The position numbers and the translations under genes were made by a program. DNA of 64,000 nt from Streptomyces cadmiisoli (GTDB lineage Bacteria > Actinomycetota > Actinomycetes > Streptomycetales > Streptomycetaceae), in NCBI RefSeq assembly GCF_003261055.1, contig NZ_CP030073.1, positions 4,278,001 through 4,342,000 on the forward strand, in the 5' to 3' direction. Position 1 is the stretch's first letter; each line of letters starts with the position of its first letter. The notes below the pieces were generated by a model. That model saw only the letters and a program-made list of their open reading frames with translations, did no database searches and was not told the origin of the DNA. Of the stretch, positions 1-6,703 are shown one piece after another.

Positions 1-84
1 CTCGTCGGACTCCTCGCGGGCCTGTACCCCTCCCTGCGCGCCGCCCGGATGGAACCCGTCGACGCGCTGCGGGCGCCCTCGTGA
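1..84 (+). CDS. ABC transporter permease (FtsX/MacB type), C-terminal end only
   Basis: The first 27 codons read in frame from base 1 and stop at TGA 82-84. The peptide has a hydrophobic glycine/leucine stretch followed by YPSLRAARMEPVDALRA. That is the usual tail of FtsX-domain permeases of the MacB/LolC kind: the last membrane helix, then a short cytoplasmic P-x-R-A-A-R-x-P-x-x-A-L-R end. These permeases pair with an ABC ATPase to move lipids, peptides or drugs. Only the tail is present, so the substrate cannot be inferred. Confidence 0.75.
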   Translation, partial: LVGLLAGLYPSLRAARMEPVDALRAPS

Positions 85-291
85 CCCGGCACGTTCGAGG
101 CCCGGTCCAGAGCCCTCCGCGGGGTTGGCCGGCGCGGCCTCCCGCACCACCGCGGAGGCCGGCCGCCGAAACCGGCGACGGGCTTCCCGCATCTGTGATG
201 TGCGACACGTCGGGCAACGACTCCGGCGGGCGAACCGGTTCTGGATGCGTGAGAGCACCCGGCGCACATCGACGGACGGTACGAGGACGGC

Positions 292-792
292 ATGCGGAGC
301 GGTTGGACGGAGTTCGAGGAGTTCGTGGACCAGTGCGGACCGCGACTGCTCCGTTCTGCCTGGCTGCTCACCGGCGACCGTCACCTCGCCGAGGACCTGC
401 TCCAGACGGCCCTGGCCCGGAGCTGGCCCAAGTGGCGGCGCATCCGCGACGAGCAACCCGAGGCATATGTGCGCCGGGTGATGATGAACGTGCACGCCTC
501 CTGGTGGCGGCGGCGCTGGCGCGGAGAGGTACCGCACGCGGCGCTTCCCGAGGTCGTCATGCCGGAGGACCGGTACGGGGACGTGGATCTGGAGCGTACG
601 GTCGGGCAGGCACTGCGGCGCCTGCCGGCCCGGCAGCGGGCCGTGGTCGTGCTGCGGTACCTGGAGGACCGCAGCGTGGAGGAGACCGCCGCGCTGCTGA
701 ACTGCTCCGCCGGAACGGTCAAGAGCCAGGCCGCGAAAGCCCTGCGCACGCTGCGCGGCACACTGCCGAATCCCATCGGTCTGGGGAGGTGA
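292..792 (+). CDS. ECF RNA polymerase sigma factor, SigE-family type
   Basis: This 166-residue protein has the size and two-domain layout of a group 4 (ECF) sigma factor. The region-2 helix lies near residues 10-70, with GDRHLAEDLLQTALARSW as the core-binding part. Sigma region 4 lies near 105-160, with LPARQRAVVVLRYLEDRS and the HTH LNCSAGTVKSQAAKAL. The ATG at 292 is preceded by GAGGA at a 5-nt distance. The gene ends 4 bp before a membrane-protein gene, a common arrangement for an ECF sigma with an accessory or anti-sigma protein. The target regulon cannot be read from the sequence. Confidence 0.9.
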   Translation: MRSGWTEFEEFVDQCGPRLLRSAWLLTGDRHLAEDLLQTALARSWPKWRRIRDEQPEAYVRRVMMNVHASWWRRRWRGEVPHAALPEVVMPEDRYGDVDLERTVGQALRRLPARQRAVVVLRYLEDRSVEETAALLNCSAGTVKSQAAKALRTLRGTLPNPIGLGR

Positions 793-796
793 CCGG

Positions 797-1522
797 GTGA
801 GCACGGATCAGGACGGGCACGGGCCGGAGGTCGAGCTGCTGCGAGCGGTGCTGCTGGACCGGCCGGTGAATCTCCCGGCACCGCCCGACCGGATGGCGGG
901 GGTACGCGCCCGGTACCGCCGCACCCGGCGACGGCGGGTCGCGGCGACCGCCGTACCGCTGGCGCTGCTGGCGGCCGTCTTCGTGCCGCTCCAGCTGGGC
1001 CCGGGCTGGACGTCCGACCCGGCCGACCCACCGGCATCGGCAGCGTCGCAGGGGGGCACGAGCCTGGAGAACCTCTACGACCTTCAGGTGCCCGTTCCGC
1101 CCGACTGGAGCGAGCTGACCGTCCCGTCACAGCGCGACGGGGCGTCGTCGGTGCGGTTCATCTCCCCCGACCCGCTCACGCCGCCCGAGAAGTCCTGTCC
1201 CGGCTTCCGGGCCGACGACTGGACCGACCCGGCCTGTCTGCCCCTGTCCGGGGTCGACTCCGGAGCCCTCGTGGCCTTCCAGGTCGAAACCGACCCCGCG
1301 GCGGCAGCCGAGACCGGGCCCGTCCTCGAGGCGCGAGCGGTCGATGTCTCCGCCGGCTGCCGCTCCGTGTCCGGGACCAAGATGTACGAGGTGCAGCGGT
1401 CGGTGGGCCCCCGGCACCCGGACGCGGTGCTCACGGGGACGGCATGCATGGGCACGCTCGACGCCGAGGCACGAACGAACCTCATGGCCATACTGGACAA
1501 GGCGGTCTACCTCCAGCGCTGA
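797..1522 (+). CDS. membrane protein linked to the ECF sigma factor, possible anti-sigma/accessory protein
   Basis: This 241-aa product starts at a GTG 4 bp after the sigma gene, so the two are probably co-transcribed. Residues 1-50 are cytoplasmic and basic (RARYRRTRRRR), followed by one transmembrane helix (about 50-68, AVPLALLAAVFVPLQL). The rest is an extracytoplasmic domain of about 165 residues with four cysteines (within SCPGF, ACLPL, GCRS and ACMG) that could form disulfides. No zinc-binding anti-sigma motif (HxxxCxxC) is visible, so an anti-sigma role is inferred from position only. Confidence 0.7.
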   Translation: MSTDQDGHGPEVELLRAVLLDRPVNLPAPPDRMAGVRARYRRTRRRRVAATAVPLALLAAVFVPLQLGPGWTSDPADPPASAASQGGTSLENLYDLQVPVPPDWSELTVPSQRDGASSVRFISPDPLTPPEKSCPGFRADDWTDPACLPLSGVDSGALVAFQVETDPAAAAETGPVLEARAVDVSAGCRSVSGTKMYEVQRSVGPRHPDAVLTGTACMGTLDAEARTNLMAILDKAVYLQR

Positions 1523-1794
1523 CCCGGACCGCGCACGAAGCGGCAGAGTGGCTCGCCGGCCGGCGACTGCCGGCCGGCGCCCGCCACGCGGACGCTCCCC
1601 TGCGTGTGCCGGCCGTCGTGGATCGGCGTCGGCCCGCACCCAGGGCCCGGCCGCCACGGGGACACCCACCCAGCCGCCGCGTCACACCGGGTCACACGGG
1701 TCACGCCATCCGACCGTGATCCCCCTGACGAATTCCACACATCGCTCGACCAGTGTTCGTACTTCATCCCCACCGAAAGGCAGTGAGGCTCCCC
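1523..1794. other. intergenic region without a recognised gene
   Basis: This gap lies between the sigma-linked membrane gene and a possible 48-codon ORF. I see no stable hairpin with a T-run and no tRNA. Around 1680-1705 the motif GTCACACGGGTCAC repeats GTCAC units, which may be an operator or chance. A promoter for the DUF3152 gene is expected here, but no clear -35/-10 pair stands out. Confidence 0.4.
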
Positions 1795-1941
1795 ATGGTC
1801 GGACCGCACGGATCTCCGGCAGTCGCCGTCCCCATGGTGCGCGCCTCAGGACCGACCGGCGAGACCGCGGCGGCGCCGCCGTCCGACCGTGGCCGGGGCG
1901 TGGGCGAAGCCGTCGGGGCCGAGGAGAAATGCTGTGAGTAA
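1795..1941 (+). CDS. possible small upstream ORF coupled to the DUF3152 gene
   Basis: A 48-codon frame begins at ATG 1795, with GAGG 7 nt upstream, and ends with the TAA at 1939-1941. Its last codons overlap the GTG start of the next gene by 8 bp, the geometry of translational coupling. The peptide (MVGPHGSPAVAVPMVRASG...) has no known motif and ends in KCCE. Codon use is high GC, as in any frame here, so it may be a chance ORF. Conservation across relatives would be needed to accept it. Confidence 0.25.
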   Translation: MVGPHGSPAVAVPMVRASGPTGETAAAPPSDRGRGVGEAVGAEEKCCE

Positions 1942-2797
1942 GCCCACCGCACCTTGTGGGGGGCGCGGAAAGAGGCGCCGCAACGCCGGTCGCCGCTCCG
2001 TCGTCAGCCGGACCGCCCTCGCCGTGGTCCTGCTGAGCGCGATCGCCGGCGGAGCGGCCCTGGCCGGCCGGCACGCCACCGAGCCCGGCGCCAAGGCGGC
2101 GGCCGACAGCGCCGGGGCGCCGCCGTTGTCGGGCGTGACCGAGTCCCCGCCCGCCGACGCCAAGCGCGGCAGCCGCGTGTCCCGCGAGCCGTCGCCCCCG
2201 GCCAGAAGCCCACGGCCGAAGCCGACGCCCGAGGTCCCCGTCACCGGCCCCGGCACCTTCACCACGGCGCAGTCATCGGGCAGTCCGGTCGGTTCGGGCC
2301 CGCTGCGCCGCTACCGCGTACAGGTCGAGGACGGCATAGACATATCCGCCGAGGACGCCGCCGCGGAGATCCAGACGATCCTCGCCCACGAGCGAAGCTG
2401 GGCCGCCCACGGCCGTGGTTCGTTCCAGCTGGTGTCGTCCGAAGCCGACTTCGTCATCAAGATAGCCACGCCGGCCACCGCCGACCGCCTCTGTCTCGCC
2501 CAAGGCCTCGACACCCGCGGGGAGTTGAACTGCGAGACATCCGAAGGCGTGGTGGTGAACCTGCGCCGTTGGGTCCTGGGCTCGCCGCGGTTCGACGGGA
2601 CACCGGCGGAGTACCGGCACCTGATCATCAACCACGAGGTCGGCCACGAGATAGGCATCCGCACACACCTGGGCTGCCCGGGCCCGGGCCGGCCGGCACC
2701 GGTGATGATGCAACAGATCAAGGGCCTGAACGGCTGCCTGTCCAACGCCTGGCCGTACGCCGAAAACGGCGACTACCTCACGGGCCCGACCGTGTAG
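1934..2797 (+). CDS. DUF3152 domain protein, exported metalloprotease-like
   Basis: The start was placed at GTG 1934 because GAGGAG lies about 8 nt upstream, giving 287 aa. Residues 1-20 are basic, and a signal/anchor helix follows (about 22-40, TALAVVLLSAIAGGAALAG). A proline-rich linker runs to about residue 110. The DUF3152 domain then carries the zinc-protease signature HEVGHEIG (about residue 236) and a cysteine-bearing C-terminus. The two histidines plus glutamate fit a zincin active site, but activity of this family is not established here. It is probably exported and acts outside the membrane. The next gene is on the other strand. Confidence 0.8.
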   Translation: MSKPTAPCGGRGKRRRNAGRRSVVSRTALAVVLLSAIAGGAALAGRHATEPGAKAAADSAGAPPLSGVTESPPADAKRGSRVSREPSPPARSPRPKPTPEVPVTGPGTFTTAQSSGSPVGSGPLRRYRVQVEDGIDISAEDAAAEIQTILAHERSWAAHGRGSFQLVSSEADFVIKIATPATADRLCLAQGLDTRGELNCETSEGVVVNLRRWVLGSPRFDGTPAEYRHLIINHEVGHEIGIRTHLGCPGPGRPAPVMMQQIKGLNGCLSNAWPYAENGDYLTGPTV

Positions 2798-2839
2798 ACG
2801 GACGGACGGACGGCACGGCAGGACCGCCCCATGTTCATG

Positions 2840-3190
2840 TCAGGTCTGCCACAGCTGCCAGAGCCACCAGCCCCGCACGGCGCCATGGCGGGCGTAAGCC
2901 CCCACCTTGAACCCCAGGATCTGGCCGTAGGCCGCTGTTTCCCACGGGTCGAACGTCACACTCGGCCCAATACCCACCTTGGCCACCGAGATGATCCCTA
3001 TCTCCGCGTGCTCAGCCTCGTGGCGGGTGAGCCCGACGTGGACACACACTTGCCAACCTTCGGGCGGCGGGGGGATCTGGAGGCCCTTGATCTGAACGTC
3101 CACAGTGGTCGTGGGATACGCCGTGTACGAGCCGTCATCAGGGTGGAACGCGTTGATGGGCCTTGACTCTTCCATGATGAGCGTGGACAT
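2840..3190 (-). CDS. hypothetical protein, 116 aa, next to tRNA-Thr
   Basis: The frame is open further upstream, but the ATG at 3190 is preceded by GGAGG 6 nt away, so 116 codons are annotated. I do not recognise the family. The product is mixed alpha/beta, with a PPPPEGW turn and a tryptophan-rich C-terminus (GWWLWQLWQT). The region from 2890 to 3250 is visibly less GC-rich than its neighbours and uses A/T-ending codons. It sits just downstream of a tRNA gene in transcription order. This suggests a transferred gene or the remnant of a tRNA-targeted element, but no duplicated tRNA 3' end was found. Confidence 0.6.
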   Translation of the reverse strand: MSTLIMEESRPINAFHPDDGSYTAYPTTTVDVQIKGLQIPPPPEGWQVCVHVGLTRHEAEHAEIGIISVAKVGIGPSVTFDPWETAAYGQILGFKVGAYARHGAVRGWWLWQLWQT

Positions 3191-3397
3191 ACAGGCCTCC
3201 GTTCGAATCGTCCGATCCCAGACGTACGGATAAGCGTCGGGCGACTGGGCCGTTCGTGCCACTCCGTATCCGCCGAACGGGTGAATGCGTCGCGCGCCCG
3301 GGGCCGTTCGCCGGCCGCCGCGTTCTTGTCGCCGATACGCCGACCGCCGACACCGCACGGCCCGCGCGCAGCGTTTCCTCCGCATCCGCTGAACGCA

Positions 3398-3431
3398 AAA
3401 ACCCAGCTCAGACAATGTCTGGGCTGGGTTT
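3398..3431 (-). terminator. rho-independent terminator of tRNA-Thr
   Basis: A stem of about 14-16 bp (AAACCCAGC.../...GCTGGGTTT) with a very small loop lies 8 bp beyond the tRNA 3' end. On the minus strand it is followed by TTTTTG, the classic terminator shape. Confidence 0.8.
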
Positions 3432-3438
3432 CAAAAGA

Positions 3439-3511
3439 GCCGCCTTCGGGATTCGAACCCGAGACCTACGCATTACGAGTGCGTTGCTCTGGCCATCTGA
3501 GCTAAGGCGGC
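3439..3511 (-). tRNA. tRNA-Thr, anticodon CGT
   Basis: Read on the minus strand, the 73-nt sequence folds into a full cloverleaf. It has a 7-bp acceptor (GCCGCCT/AGGCGGC), a D arm GCTC...GAGC and an anticodon arm ACGCA-CTCGTAA-TGCGT. The T arm TCGGG-TTCGAAT-CCCGA is also complete. The anticodon CGT decodes ACG, a threonine codon. No CCA is encoded, which is usual in Streptomyces. A terminator follows directly. Confidence 0.95.
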
Positions 3512-3576
3512 GCGCTGTCCGCACTATGGTGCGATCAGCAACGTCGGTAAGTCTACACAGTTTCCGGGGGTGCTCC

Positions 3577-3613
3577 GCACCAGCCCCGAAGGCGCCGACT
3601 CCGGGGCTGGTGC
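3577..3613 (-). terminator. hairpin terminator after the peptidase gene
   Basis: Perfect 12-bp arms (GCACCAGCCCCG and its complement) enclose a 13-nt loop just 6 bp beyond the stop codon of the peptidase gene. There is no strong T-run, as is common for Streptomyces terminators. Confidence 0.65.
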
Positions 3614-3619
3614 CGTGCG

Positions 3620-5224
3620 CTATGAGCAGCGTGTTCCGTCCGCCGGGGCGGTACCGCGCAGCAGGTAGGCGTTGATCGTCCGGTCGATGCAGGTGCTGCC
3701 GCGGCCGTACGCCGTGTGTCCGTCGCCGTCGCGGGTGAGGAGGCGGCCGGAGGAGAGCTGGCCGGCCAGGGCCTTGGCCCAGTGGTAGGGAGTCGCCGGG
3801 TCGCGGGTGGTGCCGACCACGACGATCGGGGCGGCACCCTTCGCCTCGATGCGGTGCGGCTCACCGGCCGGGGCGACCGGCCAGTACGCGCAGTTCAGGG
3901 CGGCCCAGGCGAGGGTCTTGCCGAAGACCGGGGACGCCTTCTCGAACGCGGGCAGCGCCCTGCGCACCTCGTCCGGCGTCTCGAAGGCGGGCGGCAGGTC
4001 GAGGCAGTTCACCGCGGCGTTGGCGTACATCAGGTTCGAGTACTCGCCGGCCGCGTCCCGCTCGTAGTAGCTGTCGGACAGGAGCAGCAGGCCCGCTCCG
4101 TCGTTCTGCTGCATCGCCGAGGCCAGCGCGTCGCGCAACTGCTGCCAGGCCGCCTCGTCGTACATCGCCGCGATCACACCGGTCGTGGCGATGGACTCGG
4201 TGAGGTTGCGGCCGTCGGCGTCGCCGGTGGGCAGGGGCCGGGCGTCGAGGTTGTCGAGGAACGCCCGAAGGTTCTGGCCGACCTGCTCCGGCGTGGTCTT
4301 GGGCCCACCCAGCGGGCAGTCCGTCTGCTGGGCGCAGTCCTTCGCGAACGCCGTGATCGCCGTCTCGAAGCCCGCCGTCTGGTCGAGGTTCAGCCGGCGC
4401 GAGGACAGCGAGGGGTCGAGCGCGCCGTCCAGGACGAGCCGCCCCACCCGCTGCGGGAACAGCCCGGCGTACGTCGCGCCGAGGAACGTCCCGTACGACG
4501 CCCCCACATACGTCAGCTTCTTGTCGCCGAGCACTGCCCGCAGGACGTCCATGTCCCGGGCGGCCTCGACGGTCGACAGGTGCCGCAGCAGCTTGGGCGA
4601 CTGCCGTCCGCATCCCTCGGCGAACTTCCTGTACTCGCCCGCCAGCCCGTCGACCTCCCGCTGGTCGTCGGGTGTGACATCGGTCAGCGTGTACTGGTCC
4701 ATGGCCTTGCCGTCGAGGCACTTGACGGGCTCGCTCCGGGCGACGCCCCGGGGGTCGAACGCCACCATGTCGTAGCGCGCGCGGACTTCCGCTGGGTAGC
4801 CGATCCCGGCGTACGCCTGGAGGTAGCCGATCGCCGAGCCGCCCGGCCCGCCCGGGTTGACCAGCAGCGACCCGAGACGCTTGCCCGGCCCGGTGGCCTT
4901 CTTGCGGGCCACCGCCAGCTGCACGTCGCCCCCGCCGGGCTTGGTGTAGTCGAGCGGCGCGCGCAGGGTGGCGCACTCGAAGTCGGGGACACCGCAGGCC
5001 CGCCATTTCAGCCGCTGCCCGTAGTACGGAGCCAGGGCGGACGGGATCGCCCCGGGCAGCGCGGCCAGCTTCGGGGTCTCCGCCGCGGAACTGGTGGAGG
5101 TCGCCGGTCCGCCGGAGGAGCAGCCGGGTACGACCAGCGCCGTGACGGCGAGGAGGGTCGCTGCGATACGGGACCTGGCACTGAACATGCTTCGGGACCT
5201 GCGGTGGGTGCGCCTTGTGGTCAT
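3620..5224 (-). CDS. secreted lipoprotein serine peptidase, tripeptidyl-aminopeptidase (SlpD/SlpE/Tap) family
   Basis: This 534-residue protein begins with a basic n-region, a hydrophobic helix and a lipobox ending VVPGC near residue 35, so it is a membrane-anchored lipoprotein. The alpha/beta-hydrolase fold shows the oxyanion motif NPGGPGGS (about 122-130) and the nucleophile elbow GASYGT (about 240). The family C-terminal TAP domain holds the catalytic Asp (TTRDPATP) and His (GDGHTAYG). Paired cysteines occur as in SlpD/SlpE mycelium-associated proteinases, which clip tripeptides from exported proteins. The ATG at 5224 lacks a clear ribosome site. An internal ATG at 5188 is possible and keeps the signal peptide. 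Confidence 0.88.
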   Translation of the reverse strand: MTTRRTHRRSRSMFSARSRIAATLLAVTALVVPGCSSGGPATSTSSAAETPKLAALPGAIPSALAPYYGQRLKWRACGVPDFECATLRAPLDYTKPGGGDVQLAVARKKATGPGKRLGSLLVNPGGPGGSAIGYLQAYAGIGYPAEVRARYDMVAFDPRGVARSEPVKCLDGKAMDQYTLTDVTPDDQREVDGLAGEYRKFAEGCGRQSPKLLRHLSTVEAARDMDVLRAVLGDKKLTYVGASYGTFLGATYAGLFPQRVGRLVLDGALDPSLSSRRLNLDQTAGFETAITAFAKDCAQQTDCPLGGPKTTPEQVGQNLRAFLDNLDARPLPTGDADGRNLTESIATTGVIAAMYDEAAWQQLRDALASAMQQNDGAGLLLLSDSYYERDAAGEYSNLMYANAAVNCLDLPPAFETPDEVRRALPAFEKASPVFGKTLAWAALNCAYWPVAPAGEPHRIEAKGAAPIVVVGTTRDPATPYHWAKALAGQLSSGRLLTRDGDGHTAYGRGSTCIDRTINAYLLRGTAPADGTRCS

Positions 5225-5390
5225 TCAGCGAGCGTAACGCTGTGCGACGTGATGGATGCCGAGCGTGCGCATCGTGCCACGGACGAGTGCGGGCTGTCCC
5301 ACGGACGAGGTACCCGGTCAATACGGCGCCGCGCGTGGCCGCCTCCCGCCGCACGCAGGATCGCGCCGGATCGGCCGGGTGGGCGTCCGG

Positions 5391-6596
5391 TCAGCCCGAT
5401 CTCAGGGCCATCGTCATCGCCTCCACGGCCAGCAGGGGTGCCACATTGCGGTCGAGGGCGTCGCGGCAGGCGGCGATGGCCTCGATCCGGCGCAGGGTGG
5501 ACTCGGGGGAGCTGTCGCGGGCGAGGCGCTCCAGGGCCTCCCCGGCGTCCGTGTTGGCGAGCGCGATCCGGGAGCCGAGCTGGAGGGCGAGGACGTCGCG
5601 GTAGAAGCCGGTGAGGTCGGTGAGCGCGAGGTCGAGGCTGTCGCGCTGGGTCCGTGTGCGGCGGCGCTTCTGCTTGTCCTCCAGGTCCTTCATCACGCCC
5701 GCCGTACCCCGCGGCATCCGGCCGCCCTGGACCGCGCCCAGCGCCGTCTTCAGCTCCTCGGTCTCCTTGCCGTCGATCTCCTCGGCGAGCTGCTTGGCGT
5801 CCTCCGTCGCCGCGTCGACCAGCTCCTGGGCCGCCCGGAGGCAGCCGCCGACGTCCGCCACGCGCAGCGGCACCTTCAGCACGGTGGCCCGGCGCTCGCG
5901 GGCGGCGGGGTCGGTGGCGAGACGGCGGGCCCGCTCGATGTGCCCCTGCGTGGCGCGGGCCGCGGCGGCGGCGACGTCCGGCTCGACGCCCTCGCGCCGC
6001 ACCAGCATGTCGGCGACGGCGGCCACGGTGGGCGTGCTCAGGTTCAGGTGCCGGCAGCGGGAGCGGATGGTGGGCAGGACGTCTTCCAGGGAGGGGGCGC
6101 ACAGCAGCCACACCGTGCGGGGTGCCGGCTCCTCCACCGCCTTGAGGACGGCGTTGGCGGACTTCTCGTTCAGCCGCTCGGCGTCCTCGACGAGGATCAC
6201 CTGCCAGCGGCCGTTCGCCGGGGAGGTGAACGACTTGCGGACCGTGTCCCGCATGTCGTCGACGAGGATCTGCGCACCGACGGCCGCCACGGTGCTGACG
6301 TCGGCGTGGGTGCCGACCAGCGCCGTGTGACAGCCGTCGCAGAAGCCGCAGCCGGGAGCGCCGCCCAGCGCGCGGTCGGGGCTGACGCACTGGAGCGCGG
6401 CGGCGAACGCCCGCGCCACCTGAGTCCGGCCCGCTCCGGGCGGTCCGGTGAACAGCCAGGCGTGGGTCATCCGGGACGCCTCGGGCGGCGGCTCGTGGGC
6501 CGTCGCCGCGGTGACCAGGGCATCGGCGTCCCGGGCAGCGGCGGCGAGCTGCTCGCTCACCCTCTCCTGCCCGACGAGGTCGTCCCACACGCTCAT
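5391..6596 (-). CDS. holB: DNA polymerase III subunit delta'
   Basis: This 401-aa AAA+ clamp-loader subunit starts MSVWDDLVGQ. The P-loop region reads GPPGAGRTQ (about 50-58), with Arg where Lys is normal, consistent with delta' subunits that do not hydrolyse ATP. A CGFCDGCH zinc-type cluster follows (about 83-90). Sensor-like segments (ILVEDAERLNEKSANAVLK, TIRSRCR with the SRC trigger) are intact. Delta' opens and loads the beta clamp in the replication complex. It sits between the peptidase gene and tmk, as in other Streptomyces. Confidence 0.93.
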   Translation of the reverse strand: MSVWDDLVGQERVSEQLAAAARDADALVTAATAHEPPPEASRMTHAWLFTGPPGAGRTQVARAFAAALQCVSPDRALGGAPGCGFCDGCHTALVGTHADVSTVAAVGAQILVDDMRDTVRKSFTSPANGRWQVILVEDAERLNEKSANAVLKAVEEPAPRTVWLLCAPSLEDVLPTIRSRCRHLNLSTPTVAAVADMLVRREGVEPDVAAAAARATQGHIERARRLATDPAARERRATVLKVPLRVADVGGCLRAAQELVDAATEDAKQLAEEIDGKETEELKTALGAVQGGRMPRGTAGVMKDLEDKQKRRRTRTQRDSLDLALTDLTGFYRDVLALQLGSRIALANTDAGEALERLARDSSPESTLRRIEAIAACRDALDRNVAPLLAVEAMTMALRSG

Positions 6597-6703
6597 GGGT
6601 CACGCCGCCCTTCCGTCACACGTCGCGGTACGCCATCCATTGTGGAGGCGACCACTGACAACGGAGCCCGGGGGCGTCCGGCGCGGCCGGGCGCCCCCGC
6701 GGT

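Noticed and set aside
3201..3220. GTTCGAATCGTCCGATCCC near the orphan gene as a duplicated tRNA end (att site)
   Set aside because: Only the first 9 bases match the T-arm of the tRNA; the acceptor end is absent.
3716..5614. A 632-codon plus-strand frame opposite the peptidase gene
   Set aside because: Composition is the Arg/Gly/Val-rich signature of antisense frames in high-GC DNA, and it has no ribosome site; the minus strand has a clear enzyme.
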